64,000 nt of DNA from positions 3,162,001-3,226,000 of the forward strand of contig JAGYVD010000006.1 in the NCBI GenBank assembly GCA_021209875.1, in the 5' to 3' direction. Of this stretch, positions 59,488 through 64,000 are shown piece after piece. The notes beneath the pieces were generated by a model, which had not been told where the DNA came from, searched no databases, and saw nothing but the letters and a program-made list of their open reading frames with translations. Position 1 is the first letter of the stretch, and each line of letters opens with the position of its first letter. Made by a program: the position numbers and the translations under genes. This DNA comes from Rosellinia necatrix (lineage: Eukaryota; Ascomycota; Sordariomycetes; Xylariales; Xylariaceae).

Positions 59488-61835
59488 TACACACATATAT
59501 ATATATATATATATATGTAATAGCTTTTTTTTTATACGGTGTAAATACTAACTTTTAAAAGCTGCAGCATTAACAATAATAATAACAACGATAATATCTG
59601 CCGCTGCCCCTGCTGCTGCTACCGCTGCTTTTGCGCCGCCTGCCTGCCCCTGCCCTTGCCCCGCGTCCCCCCCGATAAGGGATGTTTTATGGTTTATAAA
59701 CTTTGTTTGCACAGAAAAGGACAGCCGGGTAGAAGTTTACCGCCTCCCTAGATAATTGTTTGTATGTTTTTGTTTTTTTTTTTGCTAACAGGTTTCCGCG
59801 TGCAACAAAATATTAAAAATGTTATCGCTGCCGCTTTCTTTTACGATATTTTGTTTTAAATAGCAGCTTTAAATGTTTTTATAAACGTTTAAACTAAGTT
59901 TATTTATTATAAAAACTACTTTTAAGCTTTTTTAATTTAAAACTAAAAAACTTAATATTTAAAAGCATATATAAATAAACTGCGTAATAGCTGCTGCTAT
60001 AGTCGGAAAGTTTTATTTAGCTTATATTATTAAGTTTTTAGTTTTTAAAAAAACATTTATGCTTTTTATATTTAGCGCTTATATAAAACGCGATATTTTA
60101 ACTAGAGCTAAAAAAAAAAAAGTTAAATAAATTTGTTTTTTTTGTTTTTTTTTTTATGTTTTATTTTTTTCAAGCATAAATAATATAAAAATAAAAATAT
60201 AGTCTATATAAATAAAAAATAAAAATATAGCTTATATGTAGTTTTTTTTCGTGCGTAAAAAAAAAAAATAACTTTAATCCCCTGCCTTTTTTTAAAAAAA
60301 ACAATTAATTATCATATATAAATAAAAACAATATAAAGCTTAAAATTTATTATATTAGTTTATTTATAAACTATAGATTTTAAGCTTTATTAGCTTTAAT
60401 TAAAAATTAAACTTAAAATATGTAACAGCTAATTATTATATATATTATTATTATATTATTAAAGCTTGTTTTTAAAAAGTTAAGCTTTTAATAATAGTTA
60501 TATATTTTTTATATAAATAAAATAAAGTTTAAGCTGTTGTTATATAAAAAATAAAAATATTTAAAAATAAAAAAATAATAAAAAATAGCAAAGTTTAAAG
60601 TTTATAATATTTTTTATAAACTTTAAACATTATAAGCTTTAGCTAAAAATTAAACCTAGGTTATATAATAATTAAATATAACATATATAACTACTATATT
60701 ACTAAAGCTTATTTTTTAAAAATGAAGTTTTTAATTATGCTTATATTTTTATTATATAATAAAATAAAATTTATATTATTATTATATAAAAAATAACGTT
60801 TATTATTATATAAACTTTGCTTTTTAATATTTTTATCGTTTAATTTATTTTATATATGTTTTAACTTATATAATTAGTTTATTTATAAATATTAAATTTT
60901 TAAAGCTTAGTTTAATTTTTATTTAATAAATATATCTGTTAAATTATTAGCACTGTTAATTTATTATATTTTAATAAAAAAATTTTTATATAATTTTAAA
61001 ACAATATAATATTTATTATTAAACCTTTTTTATATTATATTTAGTTTAACTAAATAATTATATAATAATTTTAAATTTAAACATTAAACTATTAAAACTA
61101 AAAAACGTTTAAAATAGCTAAAGTTTTTAAATTATTATATATAAAGCTATTATATTATTAAATTTATTAATTATATTATATAGCTTATTTATTAAAATAT
61201 TTTAAAGAATTTTTTATATTTATTAAAGTTCTAATATATTATATCTTTAATTATTTTAAAACTTAACTTTTTTTATATAATGTTTTATTATTAATATAAT
61301 AAAAATTTAAATTAAAACTTATATCGATATTATTTAAAAAATCTGTTAATAAAAATAAATAATTTTATACCTGTTAGATTTAATAATATAAAAATTAAAC
61401 TTTATTTAAAGTTGTTTATTTGTTATTAAATTTTTAATTTAAGTTTTAATATTATTTAAAGCTGGATTAATTATTTAAATAGTTATTAATAAATTATATA
61501 AAGCTTTTAATTAATATATACTATTAATATAAGCTTTTTTAGCCTGTTATAAAACATAGTTTTAAACAGTTTTTATTATATAAAAGTTAACTTAAGCTAA
61601 TTATTTGTTTTATTTTTTTTATATTAAAATAATATTTCTTTTATATAATAATATAATTCAGCTGCTATTAAATTTAATTAAATGTTTTAATCGAAATATT
61701 TTTTTTAGCTTCGCGTAAAAGTTAGCTTGTTTTAACTTATATTTTTTTTTTTTAAAAAATTTAATATATTAAAGCTAAATATATTGTTTATTTATAAGCT
61801 AATAATATTAAAATTTTTTCGTTGTTTTATTATAT
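59183..61835. other. Mixed region between Y and the inverted X copy
   Basis: First about 700 bp are only partly mutated. They hold a TA/CA microsatellite (about 59456-59517) and a C-rich island (about 59597-59670). The remainder is AT-saturated. Two similar segments of about 160 bp (about 60340-60500 and 60590-60745) look like a direct repeat. No gene or clear element boundary. Confidence 0.5.
59456..59517 (+). repeat. (TA)n/(CA)n compound microsatellite
   Basis: A poly-T run leads into about eleven TA units, CACATATATACACACA, and then about ten more TA units. Confidence 0.9.
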
Positions 61836-62038
61836 TAATACGCGCGCGTAGAGGGAGCGCTTATATAAGCCCCTCGCTTGGGGTGCTGTGGCCCGTGGCT
61901 ATAGGCATAATTTAATTAGGCCTAGCTTTATATATATAAGCTTTAGCTTATATTTAAATAAAACTTCAGCTTAGCTTAGATTTGCTAGATTTTTATTTTT
62001 TATAATATATATTTTATATTTTTATAATATATTTTTTA
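61836..62038 (-). repeat. LTR of inverted X copy (203 bp)
   Basis: Read on the minus strand it starts TAAAAAATATATTATAAAAA and ends CGCGCGTATTA. It keeps the cleanest GAGGGGCTTATATAAGCGC promoter block of the three X LTRs. Confidence 0.85.
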
Positions 62039-64000
62039 AATTAATGCTTTTATAACGTTTTTTTATAAAAACTAAACTAAATTATTAAACTTTATTTTTT
62101 TAAAAACAAAATTATTTCTAACTGTTTTTATAAGCGTAAAAACGCGTGCCTGCTGTTAAAAATATATACTGTTTAAAAAAGCTAAACAGAAGCTTTTTTT
62201 TATATTTAATATATTTATTAAAGTTAAATATTATTTTTATTAGCGATCTGTTTTAAAAATTAAAAAATCGCTTAAATAATATAGCTGGCTAAAAATATTA
62301 AAAAAAACTTTATAAACACGTAGTAAAAATAAACAATAAGCTTAATATATATTTTTATATTTTAGCTAGCAATAAAATAAACGTTATAAATATTTAAACT
62401 AGTTGTTTAATATAGATTATTTATTTTATTTATTTTTTATATTATAGTTTATTTTATTAATTTATTAAGTTTGCTAATAGTTATAAAAAAAAACATTTAT
62501 ATGTTTAAAATAATATTTTAAAACAAAATAACTAAATAATAAATTAATAAAAAAATAATTAAATATTTAAAACTTAAAACAAAGCTGCTAATTAAACTTA
62601 AAACTAAAAATAGCAACTGTTTAAAATAATAAGTTAAAAAAACTTTAAAAAGCTTTTTAAAAAAAAATATTAATATTTTTAAAAATAAGCCTAAACTAAT
62701 ATATTATTATTTATTTTTTATTTAAAATAACAAATAAATAAAAGCTTTAAAAAATGCAAGCTATTATATTAAATATATTTAAAATAATAAAATAAAGTTT
62801 AAACTTAAAAAACAGAATTATATTATAATTTATTATAAAAAAAAAAACGTAACAAAAAAAAAAAAATAACTTATATAAAAAAGCTTATATTAATAAATAA
62901 TTAAATAATAAATTAAAAGCAATAAAATAACGTATTAACAGACTATTTATTATTTATACAGCTTAAAAACTTTAAAACTTTTAAAAAATATAAAAATAAA
63001 AGCACCTGCTGATTTAAACTTATTTAATTATTTATTAAACTTTAATTATAATATAAATAAAGCAAATAAATAAAAAGAATATAAATAAAAAGTTCTAACC
63101 TGTTAAATATTTAATTTATAAATATTTATAGCAAAAATATTAAGTTAAAAAAAAAATCAGCATATTTAATTTATTATATAATAACCCCGACGATTTTAAT
63201 ATAATAATAAAAAAAAATATTATTTTTATTAATATATATTTTTTATAAACTGTTTATTTTATTTTTAAAAACAAAAAACACGATATAAAATAAAACAATA
63301 AATTTTGTTTTTATTTTAAATATTTTTTATAAAACTAGTAGTTTTATAATAAAACAACAAGCTAAGCTTTATTATATATATAAAGCTATATCGTAAAAAT
63401 ATAAGCTAAATAATTAAAATAATATAATAACGTTTTATAATAAACGCTAGCATAACTATATATAAATTTAAAATTAATTATTTAATGTTTTATAATATAT
63501 ATTAAAATTTATATGTTTTATTTTAATATATATAAAAGCAACTAAAATATATATATACTATAGGTATTTTAAATATTAATAATAGCAACTAGCGCAAAAT
63601 AATAATATAAATTTATAACAGTATAAAATTAAAAATTAAGCAGTTTTAAAACTATTTTCTTAAGATTAATAAATAAAAAATATATGTTTAAAATTAAAAA
63701 GTTAAAAAATCTATAAAATTTAGCTAAAAAATAATCGGCAAATAAAAAATATAGTATATTTTGCACGATTAATAATTTTAATATTTAAAAAACATATATT
63801 AACTTAAGTTTTTTAAAAATAATCGCTATTATAAAAATTAATTAAAAATCGCTTATATAATTAATTAAAAAACAGTATTAAAAAATAATAATAAAACTAA
63901 CAATGTTATAATAACAGTAAATATAATCGTAATAATTAATATAATTAAAACTAATAAAATAATTAATCACCTAGTTTTTATAAAAATATAAAATTATAAA
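61836..64000 (-). mobile_element. Second copy of element X, inverted, cut by the window edge
   Basis: Starts with an X LTR in reverse (61836-62038). Beyond it, the sequence matches the reverse complement of X from 50,492 back across the Z insertion point to about 41.9 kb. It is A-rich where X is T-rich, as expected for the opposite orientation. It carries the unoccupied Z target. Confidence 0.85.

Overview
The window comes from the nuclear genome of a filamentous ascomycete, most likely a Sordariomycete-type Pezizomycotina. The evidence is short GT-AG introns of about 48-165 bp, fungal gene families (AA9 LPMO, Rsm1, Kar5/Tht1, YAT permease), and very AT-rich blocks of dead transposons of the kind produced by repeat-induced point mutation (RIP). 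No species-level call is possible from the sequence alone.

Layout. Bases 1-22,890 are a normal gene-bearing compartment with eleven supported genes. In order they are: the C-terminal part of a copper-type P1B ATPase (+); an AA9 lytic polysaccharide monooxygenase (+, 3 exons); an Rsm1/NIPA-like C3HC zinc-finger protein (-, 2 exons); a HAL2/MET22 bisphosphate nucleotidase (+); mitochondrial ribosomal protein uL6m (-, 2 exons); a Kar5/Tht1 nuclear-fusion protein (+, 7 exons); an uncharacterised conserved fungal protein with low-complexity inserts (-); a YAT-family amino-acid permease (-, 2 exons); COQ3 (-); RIB3 (+, 2 exons); and a small secreted protein of about 219 aa (-, 3 exons) next to the AT-rich block. 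Most are housekeeping genes with no common pathway. The AA9 enzyme is a secreted plant-biomass oxidase, and the last gene is effector-like only in form and position.

Bases 22,900-34,757 form one AT-rich block that is bounded exactly by imperfect terminal inverted repeats (TAAGG.../TAGGG...) and a perfect 8-bp duplication CTTCCAAC, the signature of a hAT-type DNA transposon. Inside are an unmutated LTR-like island and a 15-bp coding-type minisatellite. Bases 34,766 to about 36,420 are an island of normal composition with a gene relic.

Bases 36,643-64,000 are a pile of RIP-degraded LTR retrotransposons whose LTRs and target duplications can still be read. Element X (about 7.2 kb, ~200-bp LTRs) is interrupted by element Z (6,842 bp, 299-bp LTRs, TSD CTGTT). 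Element Y (7,573 bp, 202-bp LTRs, TSD AGTTC) follows. A second, inverted copy of X runs off the right edge and carries the unoccupied version of the Z insertion site. No intact transposon gene survives. The block could be the edge of a centromere or subtelomere, but the window cannot show this.

I found no undescribed defence or metabolic system. The most informative content is the fossil transposon stratigraphy in what looks like an AT desert, the spliced secreted gene beside it, and the reconstructed Kar5 gene.
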